Assembly (NCBI RefSeq): GCF_004365875.1
Contig: NZ_SODF01000001.1
Span: forward strand, 3,224,001 to 3,288,000
Length of the DNA stretch: 64,000 nt
From: Kribbella kalugense
GTDB lineage: Bacteria > Actinomycetota > Actinomycetes > Propionibacteriales > Kribbellaceae
Direction of reading: 5' to 3'
The position numbers and the translations under genes were made by a program. Below the pieces are notes generated by a model. The model did not search any database and was not told the DNA's origin. It was given only the letters and a program-made list of their open reading frames with translations. Below are positions 16,606 to 25,925 of this stretch, piece after piece (position 1 is the stretch's first letter; each line of letters begins with the position of its first letter).

Positions 16606-17205
16606 ATGTCGCTGGCCCATGCGATCCTGGGAGTCGTCGAAGCGCGGCCGATGAACGGCTACGAGCTCGCGCGGTTCTTCGACGCGCATGCCGGCTGGGT
16701 GTGGAGCGCGCCCCGCAGCCAGATCTATCCGCAACTGCGCAACATGGAGGACGCCGGGCTGATCACCGCGGAGAGACAGGTGCGCGGCGAGCGACTGGAA
16801 CGCCGCGTGTACTCGATCACGGCGGCCGGAGCGGCGGAGTTACGCGAGTGGGTGTCGACGCCGTTCGACACCCGGAGCAAACGCGATGCCCTGCTGCTGC
16901 AGGCGTTGTACTTCGACGTTGTCGATCCCACAGTCGCCGTCGCGGTGCTGCGCAATGTCATCGATGAGCAGGCGGCGATCGCACGGAGCTGGGCCAGTCA
17001 TGCCGACCAGCTACGCCGCCACAACACGCCACTGCTGAAGGAACGCCTGAAACGCAGACCACCCACCGAACACGAACGCATCGCCCGGATCAAAGCACAC
17101 GTCTTCGACGCCGGCACGGCGCTCGCGCAGGCGCGCATCGCATGGGCGGAGGAGGGCATCCGAATCCTGACGGCTGGCCCGGACGACGCGATCGCCGCCG
17201 AGTGA
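16606..17205 (+). CDS. PadR-family transcriptional regulator (paralogue 2)
   Basis: A 199-residue PadR protein, very similar to the one at 9505-10146 in the winged helix (MSLAHAILGVVEARPMNGYE, SAPRSQIYPQLRNMEDAGLI, RLERRVYSITAAGAAELREW) and in the C-terminal dimerisation helices. It lacks the long basic tail of paralogue 1. The frame is open to 16528, but the start is ATG 16606, downstream of the inverted repeat at 16535-16560. Convergent with the CoA-transferase gene. Likely represses the island in the absence of an aromatic inducer (inference). Confidence 0.92.
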   Translation: MSLAHAILGVVEARPMNGYELARFFDAHAGWVWSAPRSQIYPQLRNMEDAGLITAERQVRGERLERRVYSITAAGAAELREWVSTPFDTRSKRDALLLQALYFDVVDPTVAVAVLRNVIDEQAAIARSWASHADQLRRHNTPLLKERLKRRPPTEHERIARIKAHVFDAGTALAQARIAWAEEGIRILTAGPDDAIAAE

Positions 17206-17210
17206 GCCGG

Positions 17211-18398
17211 TCATTCTGGAGCACCACCGACAGCGCCGGTTCTTCTCAGGCGATCGAGCTCGTCATTGGCGATACCCAGACCGGCCAGCACGCACTCGGT
17301 GTCCGCACCAAGCACCGGAGCGGTCTGCAGCCGCGCTCTCCCCTGCTGATAGCGCCATGGTGAGGCGACTACCTGAACTCCACTGTCGAGCGCTCTGATG
17401 CCGCCGCGGGCTATTACCTGCGGATCCGTGACGACCGCCGACAGCCTGGCGATCGTTGCCGCCGGCACCTGCGCGCCTGCGAACCGCTCGAGCCAGTCCT
17501 TGGCGGGAGCGGTGGCCAGCCGGGCCGCGATCGCTTCGAGCAGCAGGGGCCGAACCACCCGACGGCGCGCGTTCGTCGCCGCATCGCGCGCCTCGCCGGG
17601 CAGATCCAGGACAGCGCACATGCGCTGCCAGATCACGTCGCTGCCGACCGCGAGCACGATCGGCTCGTCGGCGGTGGCGAATGGCTGGTAGATGGCGAGC
17701 ACGGAGTCCGTCCCGCCGGACGGTGCCGGCTCTGGCTCACCTGCGAGGTAGCTCGCGATCCGGGGAGCCATGAGTGCGAGATCCGTGTCGAGCAGAGACA
17801 CGTCCACGATCTCACCCTGACCAGTCCGCTCGGCACGTCTCAGCGCCGCCGTCGCCGCCAGGGCCACGACGAGCCCGCTGACGATGTCGCTGAGCGCGGT
17901 CGACACACGTTGCGGCATACCATCCAGCGCACCGGTTACGCTCATCAGCCCGGACCGTGCTTGGGCGATCAGGTCGTAGCCCGGCAGTCCCGTATCGGGC
18001 CCGGTCAGGCCGAAGCCGGACAACGCGCAGTACACCAGACCAGGATGCCGATCCAGCACGGCGGCCGGCTCGAGACCGATCCGGGTCAGCTTGGCCGGAT
18101 TGAGATTCTCGACGAACACGTGCGCCGACTCGATCAACCGTTCCAGTACGACTCGCGCGTCAGCATGCTTCAGGTCGAGTACCACTGACTTCTTGTTGCG
18201 GTTCGCCGAGTGAAACCATGCCGAGTCCTGGCCCAGAAACGGCGGACCCCAGCCGCGGGCGTCATCGCCGCCGGGCCGCTCGACCTTGATCACCTCTGCA
18301 CCCAGATCCGCCAGGTACATCGTCGCCGTTGGTCCGGCGTACGACGTCGACATGTCGACGACACGGATCCCCGTCAGCGGAAGGGATTCATCGCTCAT
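17211..18398 (-). CDS. Family III CoA-transferase (CaiB/BaiF type)
   Basis: A 395-residue CaiB/BaiF-family CoA-transferase. The N-terminal block GIRVVDMSTSYAGPTATMYL, ADLGAEVIKVERPGGDDARG, and NRNKKSVVLDLKHADARVV are typical; the catalytic Asp is expected in LPGYDLIAQARSGLMSVTG, which is present. It would move CoA between acyl carriers and activate a carboxylic acid for beta-oxidation-like steps with the dehydrogenase at 14104. ATG 18398 overlaps the upstream ABM-like gene as ATGA, so the longer frame to 18452 is rejected. Last gene of the 19779-to-17211 operon. Confidence 0.9.
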   Translation of the reverse strand: MSDESLPLTGIRVVDMSTSYAGPTATMYLADLGAEVIKVERPGGDDARGWGPPFLGQDSAWFHSANRNKKSVVLDLKHADARVVLERLIESAHVFVENLNPAKLTRIGLEPAAVLDRHPGLVYCALSGFGLTGPDTGLPGYDLIAQARSGLMSVTGALDGMPQRVSTALSDIVSGLVVALAATAALRRAERTGQGEIVDVSLLDTDLALMAPRIASYLAGEPEPAPSGGTDSVLAIYQPFATADEPIVLAVGSDVIWQRMCAVLDLPGEARDAATNARRRVVRPLLLEAIAARLATAPAKDWLERFAGAQVPAATIARLSAVVTDPQVIARGGIRALDSGVQVVASPWRYQQGRARLQTAPVLGADTECVLAGLGIANDELDRLRRTGAVGGAPE

Positions 18399-18769
18399 CT
18401 GCCGGCCTGGTCGCCGTCGAGCGCAATCGGCTGGACCAGATGCGGGTAGCACCTGCTCGGCGGAAACGCGGCGATGAGCGCACGGAACCTGTCCGAGTCA
18501 CCCGCCGCCATCAGCGATGCCGCGCTCTGCCATGACGCGAGGTTGAAGAAGACCTTGCTGCCACCGATACCGCGATAGAGCTCCGCACCGAGATACCCGG
18601 GCTGTCTGCTCAGATAGCTCACCTCGGCCCTCCAGGCTGCGACGAACGCATCCTCGTCCCCGGCGACCACGTGGTAGCGGTTCGTCGACACCACCGGTCC
18701 CTGGATGGGTGCGGCAAGCTGCGCCACGAGCGGAAGCTCGGGTTCGACGTCGACACGAGTGAGACCCAT
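18395..18769 (-). CDS. ABM-fold small protein (antibiotic biosynthesis monooxygenase-like)
   Basis: A 124-residue protein with the dimeric alpha/beta-barrel look of ABM or related proteins: TNRYHVVAGDEDAFVAAWRA, a LSRQPGYLGAELYRG strand and a FFNLASWQSAASLMAA segment. Proteins of this fold include cofactor-free monooxygenases, heme-degrading enzymes and chaperone-like partners. It is sandwiched between the cyclase-family gene (gap 17 bp) and the CoA-transferase (4-bp overlap), so it belongs to the same operon. Start ATG 18769 is chosen over longer frames by the operon spacing. Function unassigned. Confidence 0.72.
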   Translation of the reverse strand: MGLTRVDVEPELPLVAQLAAPIQGPVVSTNRYHVVAGDEDAFVAAWRAEVSYLSRQPGYLGAELYRGIGGSKVFFNLASWQSAASLMAAGDSDRFRALIAAFPPSRCYPHLVQPIALDGDQAGR

Positions 18770-18786
18770 AAGCGTGGTTCCTTTCG

Positions 18787-19779
18787 CTAAAAGACGGCCA
18801 GTGGATTGGCGGGGCTGCCGGTTCCGCCGGTGAGCCGGAGCGGTGCGAGGGTGAACAAGAACTCCCATCTCCGCATTCGTTCCGCTGTGGAGGCGGCCGC
18901 TTCGAGGTCGAGGTTGTCGACCAGCCACAGGCCCATCGTGACGATGCCGATCACATGCACCGGCATCGACAACGCCGGGTAATCGCAAGGCAGGACGTCG
19001 ACGCCGGCGTCGCATCCGATCAGCGCTGCGCCGCGTTCGTGCAACCAGGGCAGCGCCGCCGGATGCCAACCCGGCTGCCCGTGGACGTTCGGATCCTGCG
19101 GGCCGAGTCGCGCGCGGGACAGACCGTGGCCGGTGCGCAGCAGCACCGCGTCACCTTCGCGGACCTGGACCCCCTGGCGCGACTCGGCCAGTTCCAGGTC
19201 GACCGGCGTCACACCGGTACCGGGCTCGAGCCATTCGACGCCACGCGCGGCAGCGACGTCGAGCAGTACGCCGCGGGTCACGATGCCGTCGCCGGCCGCG
19301 GTGACCGCGTGGCTGCTCGCCCCGAAGAGTGAGTTGACCAGTTCCGGCGGCTTGCCGTTGTACATCCGCCGGTCCCAGAACACATGCGACAACGCGTCGA
19401 CATGCGTCACGTTGAAGCCATGGAACACCATCCCGATGTACTCCGACGCGCCGTGGACGCGAGCGCTGTCACTCTCACGGCCCGCCGGGTGCTGACGGAC
19501 GCGATGCTCATCAGCCAGCCCCTCGCCCGTGAACAACATGTACCGCTGCGGTGGTGCGAACGCGTCACCGGGCTCGGCCACAGGCGCGAGCTCACGCGCC
19601 AGCGACACGGTCGCGCCGTGCCGGACGAGCGAGGCGGCCTTCCGTCTGACCGCCGGGGTGATGAGGTTCAATGTGCCGAGCTGATCCTCCGGCCCCCAGC
19701 GTCCCCAGTTGGACAGGGACTCGACGTACCCGAGCACCTCGGCCTCGGTCGGCGATCGACCTGTCACCGGCTCCTCCAT
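18787..19779 (-). CDS. Cyclase-family metal-dependent hydrolase (kynurenine formamidase-like)
   Basis: A 330-residue cyclase-superfamily protein. The metal-binding block reads FNVTHVDALSHVFWD, matching the HxDxxxH-type signature; RWGPEDQLGTLNLIT near the start is typical of long members, and VREGDAVLLRTGHGLSR and IGCDAGVDVLP complete the family pattern. Members hydrolyse amide, lactone or cyclic C-C bonds. ATG 19779 is chosen because longer frames run through the operator region. First gene of a leftward operon with ABM and CoA-transferase genes; divergent from the meta-cleavage operon. Confidence 0.86.
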   Translation of the reverse strand: MEEPVTGRSPTEAEVLGYVESLSNWGRWGPEDQLGTLNLITPAVRRKAASLVRHGATVSLARELAPVAEPGDAFAPPQRYMLFTGEGLADEHRVRQHPAGRESDSARVHGASEYIGMVFHGFNVTHVDALSHVFWDRRMYNGKPPELVNSLFGASSHAVTAAGDGIVTRGVLLDVAAARGVEWLEPGTGVTPVDLELAESRQGVQVREGDAVLLRTGHGLSRARLGPQDPNVHGQPGWHPAALPWLHERGAALIGCDAGVDVLPCDYPALSMPVHVIGIVTMGLWLVDNLDLEAAASTAERMRRWEFLFTLAPLRLTGGTGSPANPLAVF

Positions 19780-19793
19780 TCGCAGTCCAATAG

Positions 19794-19812
19794 ATACCTG
19801 TCTGTGTATACA
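19794..19812. promoter_or_regulatory. Island operator copy near the cyclase promoter
   Basis: ATACCTGT at 19794-19801 is followed at 19805-19812 by the palindrome TGTATACA. It lies only 15 bp upstream of the cyclase-family ATG, where bound repressor would block the leftward operon. The second ATCTGT half-site is not evident. Confidence 0.45.
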
Positions 19813-19852
19813 GCTATGCCATGGCCTATAGCTCCTGTCAACCACTGGACGA

Positions 19853-19882
19853 GTATCTAGATACCTGTATGCTGTGATCTGT
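19853..19882 (+). promoter_or_regulatory. Island operator before the meta-cleavage operon
   Basis: GTATCTAGATAC (19853-19864) is a perfect 12-bp palindrome that runs into ATACCTGTAT (19861-19870). ACCTGT at 19863 and ATCTGT at 19877-19882 again have the 14-bp offset. The site ends 29 bp before the dioxygenase GTG/ATG region, with AAGGAGG between. Confidence 0.62.
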
Positions 19883-19911
19883 CTCTTGGCTCTCCGAAGG
19901 AGGATCAGGCC

Positions 19912-20805
19912 GTGATCAATCTGCGCGACATCGCCTATGTGCGCTCCGGCACCGCCGACTTGGAGGCGGCCGTCCGCTTCGCGGTCGACATTGTCGGCCT
20001 GCAGGAACAGGAGCGCGACGATGGTGCGGCATACCTGCGAGCCGATCACCGGCACCATTGTCTGGCCTTTGTCGAGGGAGAGTCCGGTGTCCTCGCCTCC
20101 GCCTTCAGTCTCGGCGACGAGAACGAGCTGGCGGACGCCGAGCGACAGCTCGAGGCCGCTGGAGTGCCAGTCGCGCGGGGTACATCACAGCAGGCCCGGG
20201 CGCGCCGGGTTCGCGATCTCCTCGCCTTCGACGACCCGTTCGGCAACCGGTTCGAGCTGGTGGTCGACCAGGCGCGGGATGCCCGTCCGGTCGCCTTCGG
20301 CCGGTCGGCCGGAATAACCGAATTCGGGCACCTGTGCGTGGACGCTCCCGATGTTCGGGAGGCATACCGCTTCTGGTCTGGATTGTTCAACGTGCGCATC
20401 TCGGACTGGATCGGCGACTGGGCGGCGTTGCTGCGCATCGACCAGGTGCATCACAAGCTCGCCGTGTTCCGCGGTGGGTCGCCCGGGCTGTGCCACATCA
20501 ACTTCCAGGTCACCTCGCTCGACGACGTCATGCGCAGCTGGCACTTCCTCGAGGAGAACGGGGTGGAGATCCAGCAAGGCCCCGGCCGGCACCCGCAGTC
20601 CACCGCCGTCTTCCTGTACTTCAAGGGGCCCGAAGGGCTCACCTACGAGTACTCCTACGGCGTCCAGCTGATCGAGGACGAGGCGAGTTGGCAGCCGCGC
20701 TGGTTCGATCCGATGCATCCGGCCTCGATCGACATGTGGTGCGGGACGAGCAAACGGGTGTCGACCCAACCGCAGGTTCGCCGGCCCTTGGGAGCGGACC
20801 GATGA
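19912..20805 (+). CDS. Type I extradiol ring-cleavage dioxygenase (BphC-like, two VOC domains)
   Basis: A 297-residue extradiol dioxygenase. All residues expected of the active C-terminal domain are visible: metal ligands His140 (FGHLCV), His195 (LCHINFQ) and Glu246 (YEYSYG), plus catalytic His180/181 (VHHKLAVF), His227 (RHPQS) and Tyr236 (FLYFKGPEG). The N-terminal VOC domain has lost metal ligands, as usual. It opens a catecholic ring next to the hydroxyls using Fe(II) and O2. First gene of seven tightly packed genes; its stop overlaps the hydratase start. Start at 19912 is GTG with AAGGAGG upstream. Confidence 0.92.
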   Translation: MINLRDIAYVRSGTADLEAAVRFAVDIVGLQEQERDDGAAYLRADHRHHCLAFVEGESGVLASAFSLGDENELADAERQLEAAGVPVARGTSQQARARRVRDLLAFDDPFGNRFELVVDQARDARPVAFGRSAGITEFGHLCVDAPDVREAYRFWSGLFNVRISDWIGDWAALLRIDQVHHKLAVFRGGSPGLCHINFQVTSLDDVMRSWHFLEENGVEIQQGPGRHPQSTAVFLYFKGPEGLTYEYSYGVQLIEDEASWQPRWFDPMHPASIDMWCGTSKRVSTQPQVRRPLGADR

Positions 20806-21584
20806 GTACGCTCGACGACCTGGCCGAAGGTTTGCTGCAGGCCGTCCGGCTGCATTCACCGATCCCCCCGATCTCCGCGCGCGCCGCGCTGACCATCGAC
20901 GACGCGTATGCGATCCAGCTCCTCCAAGTGGATGCCTGGGTGCGCGACGGCCGGCGAGTCGCTGGTCACAAGGTCGGATTGACTAGTACGGCGATGCGCC
21001 GCCAACTCGGAGTGGCGCAGCCGGACTTCGGCCACCTCACCGAAGACATGTTCTTCGCCGAGAACACCGCGATCCGAGCCGAGCGCTTCCTGCAACCGCG
21101 AATCGAACCGGAGATCGCGTTCGTGCTGAGCCGGCCGCTGCGCGGACCAGGGGTGAACGTCGCCACCGCGATCGCCGCCGTCGACTTCATCCTGCCTGCT
21201 CTGGAGATCATCGACTCGCGCATCGCCGAGTGGGAGATCGGGATCATCGACACGATCGCCGACAACGCATCGTCGGGCGGAGTCGTTCTCGGCAGCCCGC
21301 CTGTGCGGCCGGACCAGGTCGACCTGCGGCTGGCGGGATGTGTGCTGCATCGAAACGGTGAGGTGGTCGCGACGGGAGCCGGCGGCGCCGTGCTCGGATC
21401 TCCGGTCAACGCCTTGGCCTGGCTGGCGAACGTCCTCGGCGAGCGAGGCGTCGGGCTCGAGCCCGGCCAGGTCGTCTTGCCCGGTTCGATGACGGCCGCG
21501 GTTCCGTTCGACGCGGGCGACGTCGTCACATCCGTCGTGGCGGGGCTGGGCAGCGTGACCGCACGGCTGGGAGAGTCCGCATGA
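20802..21584 (+). CDS. 2-keto-4-pentenoate hydratase (MhpD/DmpE family)
   Basis: A 260-residue hydratase. Diagnostic blocks are [18 protein letters not shown], the metal-binding [38 protein letters not shown] and [11 protein letters not shown]. It adds water to the 2-hydroxydienoate formed after ring fission, giving 4-hydroxy-2-oxo acid for the aldolase two genes downstream. The frame is open upstream, but ATG 20802 overlaps the dioxygenase stop by 4 bp and gives the standard N-terminus. It is a paralogue of the decarboxylase at 23508. Confidence 0.92.
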   Translation: MSTLDDLAEGLLQAVRLHSPIPPISARAALTIDDAYAIQLLQVDAWVRDGRRVAGHKVGLTSTAMRRQLGVAQPDFGHLTEDMFFAENTAIRAERFLQPRIEPEIAFVLSRPLRGPGVNVATAIAAVDFILPALEIIDSRIAEWEIGIIDTIADNASSGGVVLGSPPVRPDQVDLRLAGCVLHRNGEVVATGAGGAVLGSPVNALAWLANVLGERGVGLEPGQVVLPGSMTAAVPFDAGDVVTSVVAGLGSVTARLGESA

Positions 21585-22498
21585 CGACGACCGCGGCGAT
21601 CGTTGGGTCGGGCAACATCGGAACCGACTTGATGTTCAAACTACTGCGGCACAGCGAGGTGATCGAGCCTCGGTTCATGATCGGTGTCGATCCGCGCTCG
21701 GATGGGCTGGCCCGCGCCGTACGGCGTGGTCTGGTGGCCAGCGCCGAGGGTGTCGACTGGCTGTTGCGCCAGGATCCATTGCCGGACATCGTGTTCGAGG
21801 CGACCAGCGCCCAGGCGCACCTGGCGAACGCGCCGCGCTATGCCGAGGCCGGCATCACGGCGGTCGACCTGACGCCCGCCGCCGTCGGTCCATATGTCTG
21901 CCCGCCGGTGAACCTCGACGCCAACCTCGACGCCGCGAACGTCAACCTGATCACGTGCGGCGGCCAGGCCACCGTACCGATGGTGGCGGCGGTGTCCCGG
22001 ATCGTTCCGGTCGAGTACGCGGAGATCGTGGCCTCCATCGCCTCGAAGTCGGCGGGCCCGGGCACGCGGGCGAACATCGATGAGTTCACCGAGACGACCG
22101 CCGCCGCATTGACCGCGGTCGGTGGCGCTCGGCGCGGCAAGGCGATCATCGTTCTCAATCCGGTCGAACCGCCGATGATCATGCGCAACACCGTGCTCTG
22201 CTCGGTACCCACCGACGCGGTGGAGCCGGGTGAGCTGCGGGACGCGGTGGTGGAGTCGATCCACTCGATGGTCGAGCGGGTCCGCGCCTACGTGCCTGGT
22301 TACTCATTGAGGGCGGATCCGCAGTTCGACCCACCGCGCGAGACCTGGCGCGGCATGGCGAGGGTGGCGATTTTCCTGGAAGTGCGCGGACGGGGCGACT
22401 ATCTGCCGGACTATGCCGGCAACCTCGACATCATCACTGCGGCCGCAATGCGGGTCGGCGAGACCATCGCAGCGCGCCGGAAGTCGGACGTGGCATGA
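21581..22498 (+). CDS. mhpF: Acetaldehyde dehydrogenase (acylating)
   Basis: A 305-residue CoA-acylating aldehyde dehydrogenase of the MhpF/DmpF family. It shows the NAD motif [10 protein letters not shown] (residues 9-18), the catalytic Cys126 in [30 protein letters not shown] segment, and [13 protein letters not shown]. It converts acetaldehyde to acetyl-CoA and normally forms a channelling complex with the aldolase encoded next. Overlaps of 4 bp on both sides support balanced translation with the partner. Confidence 0.95.
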   Translation: MTTTAAIVGSGNIGTDLMFKLLRHSEVIEPRFMIGVDPRSDGLARAVRRGLVASAEGVDWLLRQDPLPDIVFEATSAQAHLANAPRYAEAGITAVDLTPAAVGPYVCPPVNLDANLDAANVNLITCGGQATVPMVAAVSRIVPVEYAEIVASIASKSAGPGTRANIDEFTETTAAALTAVGGARRGKAIIVLNPVEPPMIMRNTVLCSVPTDAVEPGELRDAVVESIHSMVERVRAYVPGYSLRADPQFDPPRETWRGMARVAIFLEVRGRGDYLPDYAGNLDIITAAAMRVGETIAARRKSDVA

Positions 22499-23511
22499 CG
22501 GTGCGCATCACGGACTCGACCCTTCGCGACGGTAGCCACGCGATGCGCCACCAGTTCACCGAGGCGCAGGTGCGCGGCATCGTGTCCGCCCTTGACTCGG
22601 CCGGCGTGCCGGTGATCGAGGTCGCCCACGGTGACGGGCTGGGCGGGTCGTCGTTCAACTACGGGTTCTCCGGTACCGACGAGTTCGCGCTGATCGCGGC
22701 CGCGGTGTCGGAAACCAAGCAGGCACGCATCGCGGTTCTGCTGTTGCCCGGCGTCGGCACGATTCACGACCTCGAGCACGCGCACGACCGCGGCGCGCAG
22801 GTCGCGCGGATCGCCACGCACTGCACCGAGGCCGACGTGTCCGTTCAGCATTTCGCCGCAGCACGACGGCTCGGCATGGAGACCGTCGGCTTCCTGATGC
22901 TCTCCCACCGGATCGGCCCGGCCGACCTCGCCCAGCAGGCCCGGATCATGGTCGATGCCGGGGCACAGTGCGTGTATGTCGTCGACTCCGCGGGCGCGAT
23001 GGTGCTCGGCGACGCGCAGGCCCGGGTCAAGGCGGTGCACGCCGAGATCGGCGCGCAAGCGCAGGTCGGGTTTCATGGCCACCAGAACCTTTCGCTGGGT
23101 GTCGCCAACTCGGTGCTCGCAGCGCAGAACGGCGCGACCCAGATCGACGGAACGCTCTGCGCACTCGGAGCGGGCGCCGGCAACGCGCCGACCGAGGTCG
23201 TCGCGGCCACCTTCGATCGACTCGGAATCGATACGCAGATCGACGTACCACGCGTGCTGCAGGCCGCCGAGGAGATCGTCAAGCCGATGCTGCCGCGGCT
23301 GCCGTGGATGGACCGTGCCGCCATCACGCAGGGATACGCGGGTGTCTACTCATCCTTTCTGCTGCACGCCGAGGCGGCCGAGGAACGGTACGGCGTACCC
23401 GCGCACGAGATCCTGCAACGCGTCGGCGAGCTCGGCTACGTCGGCGGCCAGGAGGACATGATCATCGACGTCGCACTGTCGCTGGTGCGCCAACGCGAGG
23501 AGACCCGATGA
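22495..23511 (+). CDS. mhpE: 4-hydroxy-2-oxovalerate aldolase
   Basis: A 338-residue class II pyruvate aldolase (MhpE/DmpG). The N-terminus gives [16 protein letters not shown] with Asp12 as expected metal ligand; the [16 protein letters not shown] block and the [11 protein letters not shown] metal-binding segment follow, then the C-terminal communication domain ([13 protein letters not shown]). It cleaves 4-hydroxy-2-oxo acids into pyruvate and an aldehyde that passes to MhpF. The ATG overlaps the mhpF stop by 4 bp and its stop overlaps the next ATG. Confidence 0.95.
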   Translation: MTVRITDSTLRDGSHAMRHQFTEAQVRGIVSALDSAGVPVIEVAHGDGLGGSSFNYGFSGTDEFALIAAAVSETKQARIAVLLLPGVGTIHDLEHAHDRGAQVARIATHCTEADVSVQHFAAARRLGMETVGFLMLSHRIGPADLAQQARIMVDAGAQCVYVVDSAGAMVLGDAQARVKAVHAEIGAQAQVGFHGHQNLSLGVANSVLAAQNGATQIDGTLCALGAGAGNAPTEVVAATFDRLGIDTQIDVPRVLQAAEEIVKPMLPRLPWMDRAAITQGYAGVYSSFLLHAEAAEERYGVPAHEILQRVGELGYVGGQEDMIIDVALSLVRQREETR

Positions 23512-24317
23512 AGTGGGACGTGGACCGTGCCGCGACCGTACTGCTCGACTGCGAGGCGACCCGCACCGATCGCCCGCCGATCACCGACGAGTGGCCGGAG
23601 CTGGACCAGGACACCGCTTACGCCGTACAAGATGAGACGCTGCGCCGCCGGCTGGCCCGCGGCGAGCGGCTGATCGGCGTCAAGCTCGGTCTGACCTCAC
23701 GCGCCAAGCAGTTGCGGATGAACGTCGCGTCTCCGCTGGTTGCCTGGCTCACCGACGCGATGCTGTCGCCGGCCGGCGTCCCGGTGCCGCAGGACAGACT
23801 CATTCATCCCAGAGTGGAGCCGGAGCTCGTCTTCGTGATGCGCGAACGCCTCACCGGTCCCGGGGTGAGCGCCGCGCAGGCGCTTGCCGCGGTCGACCGG
23901 GTGTACGCCGGGGCCGAGATCATCGACTCGCGTTACCGCGACTTCCGCTTCACTCTGCCCGACGTCGTCGCCGACAACGCCTCCGCCGGCGCGTTCGTGC
24001 TCGGACCGGTGGGGCTGTCCCCCGAGCGGCTCGATCTCACCCTGGAGGCCGTGCTCGTAGAGGTCGACGGCGAGGTAGTCGATTCCGCCACCGGTGCCGC
24101 GGTGCAGGGTCATCCGGCGGAAGCACTCGCACTCGCCGCCAACGACCTGGCCCGCCGCGGCCACGCCATCGAGGCAGGACAACTCGTCCTCACCGGCGGG
24201 ATGACCGACGCGGTCCCCGCGCCGCCAGGAGCCCGGGTCGCTTTCCACTTCACCAACCTCGGATCCATTCAGCTCGCAGGGGGCCAGCATGCCGCTCGTT
24301 CAGATCGCACTTCGTGA
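23508..24317 (+). CDS. 2-oxo-3-hexenedioate (4-oxalocrotonate) decarboxylase family
   Basis: A 269-residue hydratase/decarboxylase-superfamily enzyme. Blocks [53 protein letters not shown] and [12 protein letters not shown] match DmpH/XylI. With the tautomerase and the dehydrogenase downstream it forms the oxalocrotonate branch, removing CO2 before the hydratase step. DmpH normally works in complex with the hydratase, whose gene is three positions upstream. ATG 23508 overlaps the aldolase stop. Its stop lies inside the 4-OT gene (29-bp overlap). Confidence 0.9.
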   Translation: MKWDVDRAATVLLDCEATRTDRPPITDEWPELDQDTAYAVQDETLRRRLARGERLIGVKLGLTSRAKQLRMNVASPLVAWLTDAMLSPAGVPVPQDRLIHPRVEPELVFVMRERLTGPGVSAAQALAAVDRVYAGAEIIDSRYRDFRFTLPDVVADNASAGAFVLGPVGLSPERLDLTLEAVLVEVDGEVVDSATGAAVQGHPAEALALAANDLARRGHAIEAGQLVLTGGMTDAVPAPPGARVAFHFTNLGSIQLAGGQHAARSDRTS

Positions 24318-24486
24318 AGGACGCTCTCCGGTGCAGCTCCGCGCGCTGATCAGCGCGGTCACCGCTGCGGTCGGCGACAGTCTCTCCGCGCCCCAGGAGT
24401 CGGTGCGCGTGATCCTCACGGAGATACCGCCGACCCACTGGGCCGCCGGCGACGTCACGCTCGCGGAGAGGGGCACTCGTGCCTGA
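24289..24486 (+). CDS. 4-oxalocrotonate tautomerase
   Basis: A 65-residue tautomerase. After Met removal Pro1 is the catalytic base, and Arg11 and Arg39 occupy the family positions; position 50 is Trp where the classic enzyme has Phe. It would ketonise the 2-hydroxymuconate produced by the dehydrogenase encoded next, for the decarboxylase encoded before. It overlaps the decarboxylase gene by 29 bp and the dehydrogenase gene by 8 bp, an unusually compressed arrangement. Confidence 0.93.
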   Translation: MPLVQIALREGRSPVQLRALISAVTAAVGDSLSAPQESVRVILTEIPPTHWAAGDVTLAERGTRA

Positions 24487-25912
24487 CTACGGCCACGTGA
24501 TCGATGGCGTCGAGGTCGAATCCCGCACTGGCGCGACATTTGCCAGCATCGACCCGTGGACGCAAGAACCATGGACCCAGGTGGCACTTGGGGATGCGAC
24601 CGACGCAGCCCGCGCCGTCGCCGCCGCCCGGCGCGCGTTCGACGACGGCCCGTGGCCGCGTCTGTCGTACGCCGAGCGAGGCGCGATCCTGCACCGGCTC
24701 GCGGATCTGATCGAGGATCATGCCGGCGAGCTCGCCCACGCCGACACCCGGGACATGGGCAAGCCCGTCGCCCAAAGCCGCGGCAACGACGTTCCTCGTG
24801 CGGCGCACAACTTCCGGTTCTTCGCCGATCACGCCCGGCTCGCCACAGCTGCTGCGCTTCCGATGGACGACCGTCACCACGTCTACACCCGGTTCGAACC
24901 GGCGGGCGTGGTGGCGGCGATCGCGCCGTGGAATTTCCCCTTGATGCTGGAGTCGTGGAAGATTGCGCCGGCGCTGGCCTGGGGCAACACCGTCGTCCTC
25001 AAACCTGCCGAGGACACACCCATCTCCGCGACTCTGCTCGCCCGGCTGGCGAGCGACGCGGGTCTTCCGCCCGGTGTGCTCAACGTCGTACACGGCTACG
25101 GACCAGATTCGGCCGGCCAAGCGCTGACCCAGCACCCCTGTGTCAACCGCATCACCTTCACGGGAGAGTCGGCCACCGGCCGGACGATCGCCCGCGCCGC
25201 CGCGCCGAACCTGACCCCACTGAGCCTCGAGCTGGGTGGCAAAGGCGCCAATCTCGTCTTCGCCGACGCCGATCTCGGCAACGCGGTCGACTGGTCCGTC
25301 CGTGCCGCCTTCACCAACGCCGGGCAGATCTGCCTCGCCGGTTCGCGCCTTTTCGTCCAGCAGGAGGTCTTCGACGAGTTTCTCGACCGCTTCGTCGTCG
25401 CAGCGGAGACCTTGGTCATCGGCGACCCGAAGGATCCGGCGACCCAGTTCGGTCCACTGGCGTCGCGGGCACATCACCGCAAGGTGTTCTCGTACCTGAA
25501 CAGTATCGAGGGCGAGGGCGGCACGATCCGGACCGGCGGCCCCGGTGACGGCTGGATCGTGCGGCCGACCATCATTACCGGGCTGCGGCCGGACGCCCGC
25601 CATTCTCGCGAGGAGATCTTCGGGCCGCTGGTCACCGTCATCCCATTCAGCACCGAAGAAGAGGCAGTGGCGCTCGCGAACGACACCCACTTCGGCCTCA
25701 ACGCCATGCTCTTCACCGACGACCTCAGCCGCGCCCACCGCATTGCCGCACGTCTCGACGCCGGCACGGTCTGGGTGAACTGTTTCTTCGTCCGGGACCT
25801 ACGCGCTCCCTTCGGCGGCGTCGGCGACTCGGGGATCGGTCGCGAAGGCGGAAACTACAGCCGTGACTTCTTCACCGAACCCAAGGCCGTCGTCATCCAG
25901 CTGACGTCCTGA
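24479..25912 (+). CDS. 2-hydroxymuconate semialdehyde dehydrogenase-type aldehyde dehydrogenase
   Basis: A 477-residue NAD(P)-dependent aldehyde dehydrogenase. It shows APWNFPLML, the KPAEDTPISA block, FTGESATGRT, Glu251 in LELGGKG and the nucleophile Cys285 in NAGQICLAG; the C-terminus has PFGGVGDSGIGREGG. Similarity and context point to oxidation of the ring-fission semialdehyde (XylG/DmpC or HpaE role). The start is GTG 24479, overlapping the tautomerase by 8 bp. Last gene of the operon, facing the converging gene at 25982. Confidence 0.92.
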   Translation: MPDYGHVIDGVEVESRTGATFASIDPWTQEPWTQVALGDATDAARAVAAARRAFDDGPWPRLSYAERGAILHRLADLIEDHAGELAHADTRDMGKPVAQSRGNDVPRAAHNFRFFADHARLATAAALPMDDRHHVYTRFEPAGVVAAIAPWNFPLMLESWKIAPALAWGNTVVLKPAEDTPISATLLARLASDAGLPPGVLNVVHGYGPDSAGQALTQHPCVNRITFTGESATGRTIARAAAPNLTPLSLELGGKGANLVFADADLGNAVDWSVRAAFTNAGQICLAGSRLFVQQEVFDEFLDRFVVAAETLVIGDPKDPATQFGPLASRAHHRKVFSYLNSIEGEGGTIRTGGPGDGWIVRPTIITGLRPDARHSREEIFGPLVTVIPFSTEEEAVALANDTHFGLNAMLFTDDLSRAHRIAARLDAGTVWVNCFFVRDLRAPFGGVGDSGIGREGGNYSRDFFTEPKAVVIQLTS

Positions 25913-25925
25913 ACCGATGACGTCA

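Noticed and set aside
17633..17836. Small plus and minus ORFs within the CoA-transferase and other long genes
   Set aside because: They are frame shadows without start signals or conservation.
20058..21584. 508-residue frame around the hydratase
   Set aside because: Upstream part overlaps the dioxygenase gene in another frame; the hydratase begins at 20802.
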